Assembly (NCBI GenBank): GCA_025352485.1 | Contig: JANXTJ010000029.1 | Coordinates: forward strand, 1-8,506 | Direction: 5' to 3' | Origin: Salinibacterium sp. | GTDB lineage: Bacteria > Actinomycetota > Actinomycetes > Actinomycetales > Microbacteriaceae | Length of the DNA stretch: 8,506 nucleotides | In this document: piece after piece, positions 1-7,795 of the stretch | Layout of the letters: each line of letters opens with the position of its first letter | How positions within the stretch are numbered: the first letter of the stretch is position 1 | Position numbers and translations under genes: made by a program | Notes under the pieces: generated by a model | What the model was told of the DNA's origin: nothing | Database searches by the model: none | What the model saw: the letters and a program-made list of their open reading frames with translations, nothing else

Positions 1-930
1 GATGCGCTGAAGGTGCAGCACCGCCCCCACCGCGCTTACCGCCTGGCGCGCAGTCGCCTGAGGAGTGAGCCCGGCGAGCGCGCCCAGTGCCTCGAGTCGG
101 GCAGGGACATCTTCCAGCGAGTTGGCGTGCAGCGTGCCAGCACCCCCGTCGTGACCGGTGTTGAGCGCGGCGAGCAACTCACGAATCTCCTCGCCGCGAC
201 ACTCGCCGAGCACCAGTCGGTCGGGTCGCATTCGCAGCGCCTCGCGCAGAAGCCGGGCCAGCCCGATTCCGCCAGCACCCTCAAGGTTGGCCTGACGTGC
301 CTCCAGCGCGATGAAATGGGGATGCCGCGGCCGCAGCTCGGCGACATCCTCGATGGCCACGATCCGCTCGCCCGGGTCGGCGGCGCCCAGCATCGCCGAT
401 AGCAGCGTGGTCTTGCCGCTGCCGGCGGCACCGGTGATGAGCACGTTCGCCCGTCGGGCAATGAGAGTCAGGACGACCGCGACCGGGACGGTCTCGAAGA
501 ATCCGGCCAGCTCGAGCTCGGCTAGCGAGAAGGGGGTCGCATGGGGCAACCGGATGGAGAGAAGCGTTCCGCACGGAGAAATCGGCGGGAGCACGGCGTG
601 AACCCGAACCCCGTCGTGAAGCCGGGCGTCTACGCACGGGTGGGCCTCATCAATGTGTCGCCCGCCCGCGGCGACGAGCCGCACCGCCAGCTCGCGCAGA
701 TCGGGCTCCTCGAAGAACATCGCTTGGCGCTCGGGGCCGGTACCGCGGTCGACCCACACCTCACGCGGGCCATTGACGAACACATCGGTCACGATCGAGT
801 CGGCAATGAACGGGGCGAGCGGCCCGAAGTCGGCGCTGCGGGCCCTGCTGGCGAGGGCGGGCTCGACGGGATCGCTGCCCGGCCGTCTCGCGACGAACGG
901 GGCGTGATCTGGGGCGGGCGATTCATCCAC
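1..930 (-). CDS. tadA: TadA/CpaF-type secretion ATPase, 3' end outside window
   Basis: Cytoplasmic ATPase of the type II/IV secretion superfamily that powers Tad/Flp pilus assembly or secretion at the inner membrane. The first 310 residues are visible. The N-terminal part includes the segment FVNGPREVWVDRG (about residues 61-73), usual in TadA/CpaF proteins. Walker A is GAAGSGKTT at residues 167-175. The aspartate-box region is AIEDVAEL, Walker B is DRLVLGECRG at about 237-246, and the histidine-box region is NTGHDGGAGTLHAN at 257-270. Family members are about 350-400 residues, so only the C-terminal end is probably missing. An in-frame TAG at 942-940 limits the start, leaving GTG at 930 as the first candidate; no Shine-Dalgarno precedes it. 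tadB/tadC and flp genes would be expected to the left. The family call is firm; the exact start is less so. Confidence 0.93.
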   Translation of the reverse strand, partial: MDESPAPDHAPFVARRPGSDPVEPALASRARSADFGPLAPFIADSIVTDVFVNGPREVWVDRGTGPERQAMFFEEPDLRELAVRLVAAGGRHIDEAHPCVDARLHDGVRVHAVLPPISPCGTLLSIRLPHATPFSLAELELAGFFETVPVAVVLTLIARRANVLITGAAGSGKTTLLSAMLGAADPGERIVAIEDVAELRPRHPHFIALEARQANLEGAGGIGLARLLREALRMRPDRLVLGECRGEEIRELLAALNTGHDGGAGTLHANSLEDVPARLEALGALAGLTPQATARQAVSAVGAVLHLQRI

Positions 931-936
931 GGTCAG

Positions 937-942
937 ACGCTA
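937..942 (-). promoter_or_regulatory. Possible -10 element for a leaderless tadA transcript
   Basis: TAGCGT, a TANNNT hexamer, ends exactly six bases before the GTG start at 930. Actinobacterial leaderless genes commonly show this spacing, with transcription starting at the start codon. It fits the absence of a Shine-Dalgarno. No good -35 box is visible, so this is suggestive only. Confidence 0.35.
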
Positions 943-992
943 TGCGCGGGCACGGGCCCACCGGTACACACGGCGCGACCCGCGCAGCGACG

Positions 993-1009
993 ACAGGAAA
1001 CGATCCTGT
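993..1009. repeat. 17-base dyad, possible operator
   Basis: ACAGGA and its exact reverse complement TCCTGT flank the five-base spacer AACGA. It lies between the 3' end of the 6C RNA and the tadA start. The size and symmetry suit a dimeric regulator binding tadA's upstream region, but I do not recognise the motif and a chance dyad is possible. Confidence 0.35.
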
Positions 1010-1072
1010 GGACGAGAGGCCGACGCCATCCGGCCGAGACCGTCACACGCCGAAACAAAGGTCGTACGCCGT

Positions 1073-1172
1073 AAGTAAAGAGGGGCGGCGCCTATTGGGG
1101 GGAACAGACGCCGCCACAGCAGCGCTGGATTGGGGGGAATCGCTCGCGCTGCGTGCCAAATTTGCATTTGAC
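1073..1172 (-). ncRNA. 6C small RNA (two C6-loop hairpins)
   Basis: Read on the minus strand there are two consecutive hairpins. The first has stem GCAGCGC (1152-1146) paired with GCGCTGC (1125-1119) and a 20-nt loop. The second has stem GGCGGCG (1115-1109) paired with CGCCGCC (1090-1084) and an 18-nt loop. The stems are three bases apart, and each loop carries the identical 11-mer TTCCCCCCAAT. Two stem-loops with six cytosines each define the actinobacterial 6C RNA family. M. tuberculosis 6C (also called B11) lies beside the tad/ssd genes on the same relative strand, which matches this location. The second hairpin is followed by a U-rich run (CCTCTTTACTT) and probably doubles as terminator. 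The family is reported to regulate mRNAs through its C-rich loops. Ends are inferred: the 5' end from the upstream -10 box, the 3' end from the U-rich run. Confidence 0.92.
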
Positions 1173-1179
1173 GGACTTC

Positions 1180-1207
1180 AGTGTAGCGCACAGGTCATGG
1201 CATGCAA
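1180..1207 (-). promoter_or_regulatory. Probable 6C RNA promoter
   Basis: On the minus strand TTGCAT (1207-1202) and TACACT (1185-1180) are separated by 16 bases. TACACT is a good TAnAnT-type -10 box; the -35 box is weak. Initiation about seven bases downstream, near 1172, would put the 5' end of the transcript just before the first predicted small hairpin of the 6C RNA. Confidence 0.5.
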
Positions 1208-1289
1208 TGGGAGGTTCTAGGATCAAGGAGTTCGCTTAACAAACACCATTCGCGGCTTCTGGCAGACCCGCGAGATCGACGAGGATTCG
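1208..1289 (+). promoter_or_regulatory. acs upstream region with weak promoter candidate
   Basis: This is the rest of the gap before acs. TAGGAT at 1218-1223 could be a -10 box giving a leader of about 60 bases, but no matching -35 box is visible. AAGGAG at 1225-1230 looks like a Shine-Dalgarno but has no start codon at a useful distance. I see no clear CRP/GlxR-type TGTGA-N6-TCACA site. The ribosome binding site used for acs is GAGG at 1281-1284. Confidence 0.25.
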
Positions 1290-3261
<1,972 letters not shown>

Positions 3262-3269
<8 letters not shown>

Positions 3270-3294
3270 CGGTCAGGCTGAATAGTGGTCAGGC
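3262..3294 (+). repeat. Imperfect 16-17 base tandem duplication at the acs 3' end
   Basis: Two adjacent copies, 3262-3278 and 3279-3294, both fit TGA(A)ATAG-C/T-GGTCAGGC. They differ by one inserted A and one C/T change. The first copy contains the acs stop codon; the second repeats the same TAG triplet. This looks like a small local duplication in the intergenic spacer. Confidence 0.65.
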
Positions 3295-3337
3295 AGCGGT
3301 AGGGGTCAAGCGATAGCGGAGGTTGCCCGCGAGCGGA

Positions 3338-3799
3338 TCAGGCGAACTCGAAGACGAATTCGATTTCGACCGGTGCGTTCAGCGGCAGCACGGCAACCCC
3401 CACGGCACTGCGCGCGTGGGCTCCCGCCTCTCCGAAGATCTCGCCGAGTAGCTCTGAGGCGCCGTTGATGACGCCGGGCTGGCCGGTGAAAGAAGGATCG
3501 GAGGCGACAAAGCCGACGACCTTGACGACGCGGGTGATTCGATCCAACGACCCGATCGCGCTGCGAGCGGCGGCGAGCCCGTTCAACACACAGGTGCGGG
3601 CAAGCTGCCGGGCCTGCTCCGCGTCGACCTCTGCTCCCACCTTTCCGGTCACCGCAAGCACCCCATCGACCATCGGCAACTGGCCAGAGGTGTACACGAG
3701 GTTCCCCGAAGCCACCGCGGGAATATACGCCGCTACCGGCTTGGAGGTTGCGGGCACCAGCAGGCCGAGTTCGGCAAGGCGATCATCGAGCTTTGACAT
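3338..3799 (-). CDS. Rid-family (YjgF/YER057c/UK114) protein, probable enamine/imine deaminase
   Basis: Small cytosolic protein of the RidA superfamily, whose members form trimers and hydrolyse reactive enamine/imine intermediates such as 2-aminoacrylate. At 153 residues it belongs to the longer subtype rather than the roughly 128-residue RidA proper, so no symbol is given. The N-terminal region has YTSGQLP (36-42). The C-terminal signature is HARSAVGVAVLPLNAPVEIE (128-147), in which R130 aligns with the catalytic arginine of RidA (R105 in E. coli) and the motif ends in the usual VEIE. The ATG at 3799 shares its A with the upstream DUF4177 stop (TGATG), indicating translational coupling. M. 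tuberculosis has a comparable pair, Rv3678A/Rv3678c as I recall. Family assignment is strong; the substrate is unknown. Confidence 0.95.
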   Translation of the reverse strand: MSKLDDRLAELGLLVPATSKPVAAYIPAVASGNLVYTSGQLPMVDGVLAVTGKVGAEVDAEQARQLARTCVLNGLAAARSAIGSLDRITRVVKVVGFVASDPSFTGQPGVINGASELLGEIFGEAGAHARSAVGVAVLPLNAPVEIEFVFEFA

Positions 3800-3960
3800 C
3801 AGGATTGTTCGCCTTTCTGGCGCTTCAGGTAGGCGACGAGTCCGCCCTCGAGGCCGGCGACGACCTGCACCAACTCCCAGCCTTCCGACCCCCAGTTATT
3901 GAGAATCGCGGTGGTGTTGTGGATGATGAGGGGCGTCGTGAGGTACTCCCAAGTGGGCAT
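3799..3960 (-). CDS. Small DUF4177-like protein
   Basis: A 53-residue protein starting MPTWEYLTTPLIIH. The pattern WEY, then a short strand, then LNNWGSEGWELVQVV (about 21-35), then a tail ending VAYLKRQKGEQS, is the compact fold seen in DUF4177 proteins. The GWELV core is its hallmark. No signal peptide, membrane segment or catalytic motif is visible and the function is unknown. Its TGA overlaps the ATG of the Rid-family gene by one base, so the two are almost certainly co-transcribed and translationally coupled. The same pairing elsewhere in actinobacteria suggests a shared job, but that is inference. The ATG at 3960 has only a poor GGAC-like ribosome site. Confidence 0.87.
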   Translation of the reverse strand: MPTWEYLTTPLIIHNTTAILNNWGSEGWELVQVVAGLEGGLVAYLKRQKGEQS

Positions 3961-3975
3961 TGTAGGCGTCCGTTC

Positions 3976-4005
3976 AGGTTAGCGTCGAGGGTTATCCCGT
4001 AACCT
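3976..4005. promoter_or_regulatory. Divergent promoter pair (inverted TAACCT hexamers)
   Basis: TAACCT occurs on the plus strand at 4000-4005 and on the minus strand at 3981-3976, forming a perfect 6-base inverted repeat with 18 bases between. The plus copy ends six bases before the ATG at 4012, which fits a leaderless transcript of the penicillin-binding protein gene. The minus copy lies 15 bases before the ATG at 3960. Each -10 overlaps the place where the opposite promoter's -35 would be, so the two may compete for polymerase. Confidence 0.42.
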
Positions 4006-4011
4006 CATCCT

Positions 4012-6597
4012 ATGTCTGCCCAAAATTCCCCGCGTCGAGGTGTGCTCTCCGCGGTCGCCGGAGTGCTCGGCTTCAGTGTCCTCGCCGGCCTGCTGGTCAC
4101 GGTTATGGTGGCGCCGGCCGTTGCCGTCACCGGCATCACCGCGTCGAGCGCAATCGGTGTGTTCGACAGCCTCCCCGAATACATGGTCATTGGCCAGCAG
4201 CCGGAGCGCAACGAGATTTGGGCGACATACACCGGGGCGGGCAACGTCAACGGCAAGATGCTGATCGCCACGATCTACGACCAGAACCGCCAGGAAGTTA
4301 AATACGAGGACATCTCCAAGTTCGCAGCCGAAGCAACGGTCGATGGGGAGGATCGCCGCTTTTTCGAGCACGGAGGTGTGGATGTCTCCTCGGTCATTAG
4401 GGCATCGGTCGGCAATGCGATCGGCACCTCGGCCAGCGGCGCCTCGACCCTATCGATGCAGCTCGTGAAGAACATCTTCGTGCAGCAGGCCCTTCAGCTG
4501 CCCACTGAGGCGGAGCAGAAAAAGGCTTACGACGAGGCCACGGCGACCTCATTCGACCGCAAGGTCAAAGAGATGAAGCTGGCCATCGGCCTCGAGAAGC
4601 AGTACACCAAAAAGGAAATCCTCACGGCGTACCTCAACATTGCCTACTTCGGGGATAACACCTACGGCATTCAGGCCGCCGCGCAGCGCTATTACAGCGT
4701 GAACGCGAAAGACCTGACCCTGCCCCAAGCGGCGAGCCTCATCGCGATCGTGCAGTACCCGCAACAGCGCGGCCTGTTCACCCCGGATAACTACACCGCA
4801 AATAAGGCTCGTCGCGACGTGATCCTCGACGCGATGCAGCAGCTCGGCGACATCACCGCGAAGGAATACGCCGACGCCGTCGCAACTCCCATCGATGACA
4901 AGACAATCAAGCCCTCCACCACGAGCAACGGCTGCCTCGGCGCGAACGATCACGCCCGCTGGTTTTGCGATTACGTCGTCAAGAACGTGCCGAACTTTGC
5001 CTTCCTCGGGGACACCGCGCAAGCCCGGTCAGCTGCCTGGGCCAAGGGTGGCTACAAGCTGTACACGACGCTAGACATGGATATCCAAGTCAACGCGCAA
5101 GAACAGACCTGGGCATACGCCCCCAATCAGGCCGCGGGGATCGCGCTGGGTAGCACCACCGCCGCGGTGCAACCGGGCACCGGCCGGGTGCTCACCATGA
5201 CCGAAAACATGGTCTTCAACGACACGCTTGCCGGCGGTGGCCCCGGAACATCGGCGGTCAACTACAACACCAGCTATAGCTACGGCGGATCAACCGGCTT
5301 CCAGCCCGGGTCGACCTACAAGCTATTCACTCTGATCAACTGGCTGGAAGCGGGCAAGGGGCTCAACGCGCGGGTCAACGGCGACGCACGCACCGAGAAC
5401 CAGGCGAAATTCAAAAACACCTGCACTGATGAAGGACCATTCGGTGGGCCATACACGTTTAGAAACGATGGAGGCGAAAACCCCGGCGCCATCAGCATCA
5501 TGTCCGCGACATCCGGCTCGGTGAACGGTGCGTTCATTTCCATGGGACTGCAGCTCGACCAGTGTGCGACCCGTCACATCGCGGAGTCGCTCGGCGTGCA
5601 ACGCGGTGACGAAAAACACATTCAGAGCAACCCTTCCGCCATCCTCGGAACGAACGAAGTCACCCCGCTCAGCATGGCCGGCGCGTATGCCGCGATGGCC
5701 GCCGGAGGAAAGTTCTGCAAGCCGATAATTGTCGACACGGTGGTTCTGCCCGGTGGCGCGCAACAGCCCGGGCAGGCGCCGGACTGCAGCCAGGCCGTGC
5801 CGGCCGGCGTCGCCGCGGCCGCCGACTACGCGCTGGCGGGCGTCATGAACGGCGGAACCGGCAGCAGCTCAAACCCTCGCGACGGCATCCCCCTCATTGG
5901 TAAGACGGGTACGACTGACTCGGCAACCGACACCTGGGTGGCCACGGCGTCGACGGCAGTGGCCACCGTGGTCTGGGTGGGCAACTCGATCGGCAAAGTG
6001 TCGTTGTTCAACTACAGCTGGCAGGGATTTGCGGGCAACGTATTGCGGCACGAAATCATGAGAAACACCATCGCCACCAGTAACGCCAAATATGGCGGCG
6101 GCGTGTTCCCTGACCCTCCCGCCGAATTCCTCACCGGATCGGGCATCATCGTGCCTGACCTCAAAGGACAGACCCCGGAGGCCGCTAAGGCCCTCCTGGA
6201 AGCACTCGGATTCTCCTATGCCGACGGCGGCCCGATGGACTCTGAAGTCGCCGCGGGTAAGGTCGCCGGCAGCGATCCGGCAGCCGGCAGCCAGTCAGGA
6301 ACGGGAGTGGTCGTCACGGTCTTCACGAGCAAGGGAAACAAGATCGCCTTCCCTGACGTCGTCGGCAATGGCAAGAGCTTCACGTTGGCACAGGCCCACG
6401 CGGCGCTGAATAAAGACGGTTACACCCACATCACCGACACGTGCAGCGTGATCAAAGACCCAGCCCAGCCCGGACCAATTCCCCTAAAGTCCGATCCGCG
6501 CGATGGCTTTGTGTCGACGTCTGACCCCGCGCCCGGATCGTTCAACATGCTGGACGCGCCGGTAACGCTGACCGTCACCAAACTCACGTGCCCGTAG
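4012..6597 (+). CDS. ponA: Bifunctional class A penicillin-binding protein with two PASTA domains
   Basis: Membrane-anchored peptidoglycan synthase that polymerises lipid II and cross-links the stem peptides outside the cell. A short basic N-terminus is followed by one membrane anchor (about 11-38). The GT51 glycosyltransferase domain has motif 1 GEDRRFFEH (112-120, catalytic E113), motif 2 GASTLSMQLVKN (143-154), and motif 3 from R183 into EKQYTKKEIL and AYLN. The transpeptidase domain has SxxK as STYK (434-437, nucleophile S434), SxN as SVN (503-505) and KTG at 631-633. PASTA domains follow at about 711-774 and 778-857. All three transpeptidase motifs are intact. Eight cysteines all lie outside the membrane. 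The downstream metallophosphoesterase overlaps by 10 bases, as in the M. tuberculosis ponA2-Rv3683 pair. No Shine-Dalgarno precedes the ATG. PASTA domains suggest sensing of, or targeting to, muropeptides or new wall. Confidence 0.97.
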   Translation: MSAQNSPRRGVLSAVAGVLGFSVLAGLLVTVMVAPAVAVTGITASSAIGVFDSLPEYMVIGQQPERNEIWATYTGAGNVNGKMLIATIYDQNRQEVKYEDISKFAAEATVDGEDRRFFEHGGVDVSSVIRASVGNAIGTSASGASTLSMQLVKNIFVQQALQLPTEAEQKKAYDEATATSFDRKVKEMKLAIGLEKQYTKKEILTAYLNIAYFGDNTYGIQAAAQRYYSVNAKDLTLPQAASLIAIVQYPQQRGLFTPDNYTANKARRDVILDAMQQLGDITAKEYADAVATPIDDKTIKPSTTSNGCLGANDHARWFCDYVVKNVPNFAFLGDTAQARSAAWAKGGYKLYTTLDMDIQVNAQEQTWAYAPNQAAGIALGSTTAAVQPGTGRVLTMTENMVFNDTLAGGGPGTSAVNYNTSYSYGGSTGFQPGSTYKLFTLINWLEAGKGLNARVNGDARTENQAKFKNTCTDEGPFGGPYTFRNDGGENPGAISIMSATSGSVNGAFISMGLQLDQCATRHIAESLGVQRGDEKHIQSNPSAILGTNEVTPLSMAGAYAAMAAGGKFCKPIIVDTVVLPGGAQQPGQAPDCSQAVPAGVAAAADYALAGVMNGGTGSSSNPRDGIPLIGKTGTTDSATDTWVATASTAVATVVWVGNSIGKVSLFNYSWQGFAGNVLRHEIMRNTIATSNAKYGGGVFPDPPAEFLTGSGIIVPDLKGQTPEAAKALLEALGFSYADGGPMDSEVAAGKVAGSDPAAGSQSGTGVVVTVFTSKGNKIAFPDVVGNGKSFTLAQAHAALNKDGYTHITDTCSVIKDPAQPGPIPLKSDPRDGFVSTSDPAPGSFNMLDAPVTLTVTKLTCP

Positions 6598-7562
6598 CGG
6601 GAAATTCGTCTCGGACCGCTGCTACCACGCTTGGCGTGGCGGCAGCGGTCGGCGGAGCGCTGCTGGCGTACGGCGCGCTGGTCGAACGTAACCGGTTCAC
6701 GATCAGACACGAGGTGCTTCCGGTTCTCGACCCGGGGGCGCGCGACCTCACCGTGCTCCATCTCGCCGACCTGCACATGGCACCGTGGCAACGCCGCAAG
6801 CAAGACTGGGTGCGGTCGCTCGCCCAGATCGAACCCGACCTCATCATCAACACCGGCGATAACCTCGGCCATGTCGACGGCCTCGAGGGCCTTGACTACG
6901 CCCTGGAGCCGTTCCGTGGCGTGGCCGGCGTATACGTCAACGGGTCCAACGACTATTTCGGCCCACAGCCCAAAAACCCGTTGCGATATTTCGGGGGGCC
7001 TTCTGCCCATCGTGCGAAGGCCGCTACCCTCGACGTCGCGGCAATGGAAACCCTCTTCGAGGATTCGTTCGGTTGGCTGTCGCTCAACAACCGCGCCCGT
7101 GCGATGGAAGTTCGCGGGTCTCGGCTCGAATTCTTCGGAGTCAATGACGCTCACCGCGGCTGGGATCGAATCGACCAACTTCCGACCGCTATCGAAGAAA
7201 TGCGCGAGAACGTCGGCTGGCAGGATGACCGCACCGGGCCGCAGACCATCGCCATCGGCGTCACCCACGCTCCGTACCGACGGGTGCTCGACTCTTTCGT
7301 GACCAACGGCGCCGACGTTATGTTCGCCGGGCACACCCACGGCGGACAGGTGCGTATCCCCGGGCTGCCCGCCCTCGTCACCAATTGCGATATTCCCCGC
7401 GACCAAGCGCGGGGCCTCAGCCTGTGGCGCCACGCGCGGCGAGCCGCCTACGTAAACGTGAGCGCGGGCATCGGCACCTCCATCTACTCCCCCGTGCGCT
7501 TCGCCTGCCCGCCCGAGGCGGTTGTCGTGACTCTGACCGCCGGAGATTTCAGCTATTCTTGA
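6588..7562 (+). CDS. Membrane-anchored metallophosphoesterase (YkuE-like)
   Basis: A 324-residue calcineurin-like phosphoesterase using a two-metal centre; the physiological substrate is not known. Residues 11-32 form a hydrophobic N-terminal segment, probably an anchor or uncleaved signal. Metal-binding motifs appear in order: DLH (61-63), GDN (90-92), GSND (119-122) in place of canonical GNHD/E, THAPY with H227, and GHTHGGQ (248-254). The GSND variant is, as I recall, frequent in the actinobacterial branch. The GTG start at 6588 lies inside the end of the penicillin-binding protein gene (10-base overlap), implying translational coupling. A later start would remove the hydrophobic segment, which supports GTG. 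Conserved pairing with a class A penicillin-binding protein suggests an envelope role, perhaps on a lipid-linked phosphate, but this is inference. Confidence 0.93.
   Translation: MPVAGNSSRTAATTLGVAAAVGGALLAYGALVERNRFTIRHEVLPVLDPGARDLTVLHLADLHMAPWQRRKQDWVRSLAQIEPDLIINTGDNLGHVDGLEGLDYALEPFRGVAGVYVNGSNDYFGPQPKNPLRYFGGPSAHRAKAATLDVAAMETLFEDSFGWLSLNNRARAMEVRGSRLEFFGVNDAHRGWDRIDQLPTAIEEMRENVGWQDDRTGPQTIAIGVTHAPYRRVLDSFVTNGADVMFAGHTHGGQVRIPGLPALVTNCDIPRDQARGLSLWRHARRAAYVNVSAGIGTSIYSPVRFACPPEAVVVTLTAGDFSYS
7533..7559 (+). promoter_or_regulatory. Possible promoter for tRNA-Pro
   Basis: TATTCT (7554-7559) is a reasonable -10 box at the end of the metallophosphoesterase gene, with CTGACC (7533-7538) upstream as a poor -35 at a short 15-base spacing. 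It would leave about 19 bases of leader before the tRNA. Co-transcription with the upstream gene is the alternative. Confidence 0.28.
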
Positions 7563-7584
7563 GGTTGTCCGTTTAGCGGGCGAT

Positions 7585-7658
<74 letters not shown>

Positions 7659-7666
7659 CAAAAAAT

Positions 7667-7717
7667 AAAGCGGCGCTGGCCAGAGGTTTTTCTCCCGGTC
7701 GGCGCCGCTTTTCTTCT
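7667..7717. terminator. Bidirectional intrinsic terminator
   Basis: AAAGCGGCGC (7667-7676) pairs perfectly with GCGCCGCTTT (7702-7711), and inner bases extend the stem with two G-T pairs. On the plus strand the stem runs into TTCTTCT, ending the tRNA transcript. On the minus strand the stem is followed by TTTATTTTTTG, an even better U-run, ending the thymidine kinase transcript. The A-rich trailer after the tRNA thus serves as the T-run for the opposite strand. Confidence 0.88.
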
Positions 7718-7795
7718 CCGGTCTCCCTCGAACGGTCCCTAATCCTGGGGCTTTGCCGCTTATCTCGAAAACCACTCCCAGGTGCGCGAGCTCGG

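Noticed and set aside
541..1074. Plus-strand open frame antisense to tadA and reaching into the gap
   Set aside because: Covers the opposite strand of a well-supported ATPase; no ribosome site or family motif.
1094..1139. Paired ATTGGGGGGAA direct repeats as protein operators for acs
   Set aside because: Each copy lies in the loop of a perfect 7-bp stem, so the repeats are better explained as the C6 loops of the 6C RNA on the minus strand.
1168..1173. TTGACG as a -35 box for acs
   Set aside because: No convincing -10 hexamer occurs 16-18 bases downstream, and the bases lie in the 5' part of the 6C RNA.
940..1191. 83-codon minus-strand frame over the 6C locus
   Set aside because: It overlaps both 6C hairpins, whose paired stems and identical loops explain the sequence better as RNA; the peptide has no recognisable features.
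1181..1192. GTGTAGCGCACA as a CRP/GlxR site for acs
   Set aside because: The half-sites are too close together for the TGTGA-N6-TCACA pattern, and the bases overlap the 6C -10 box.
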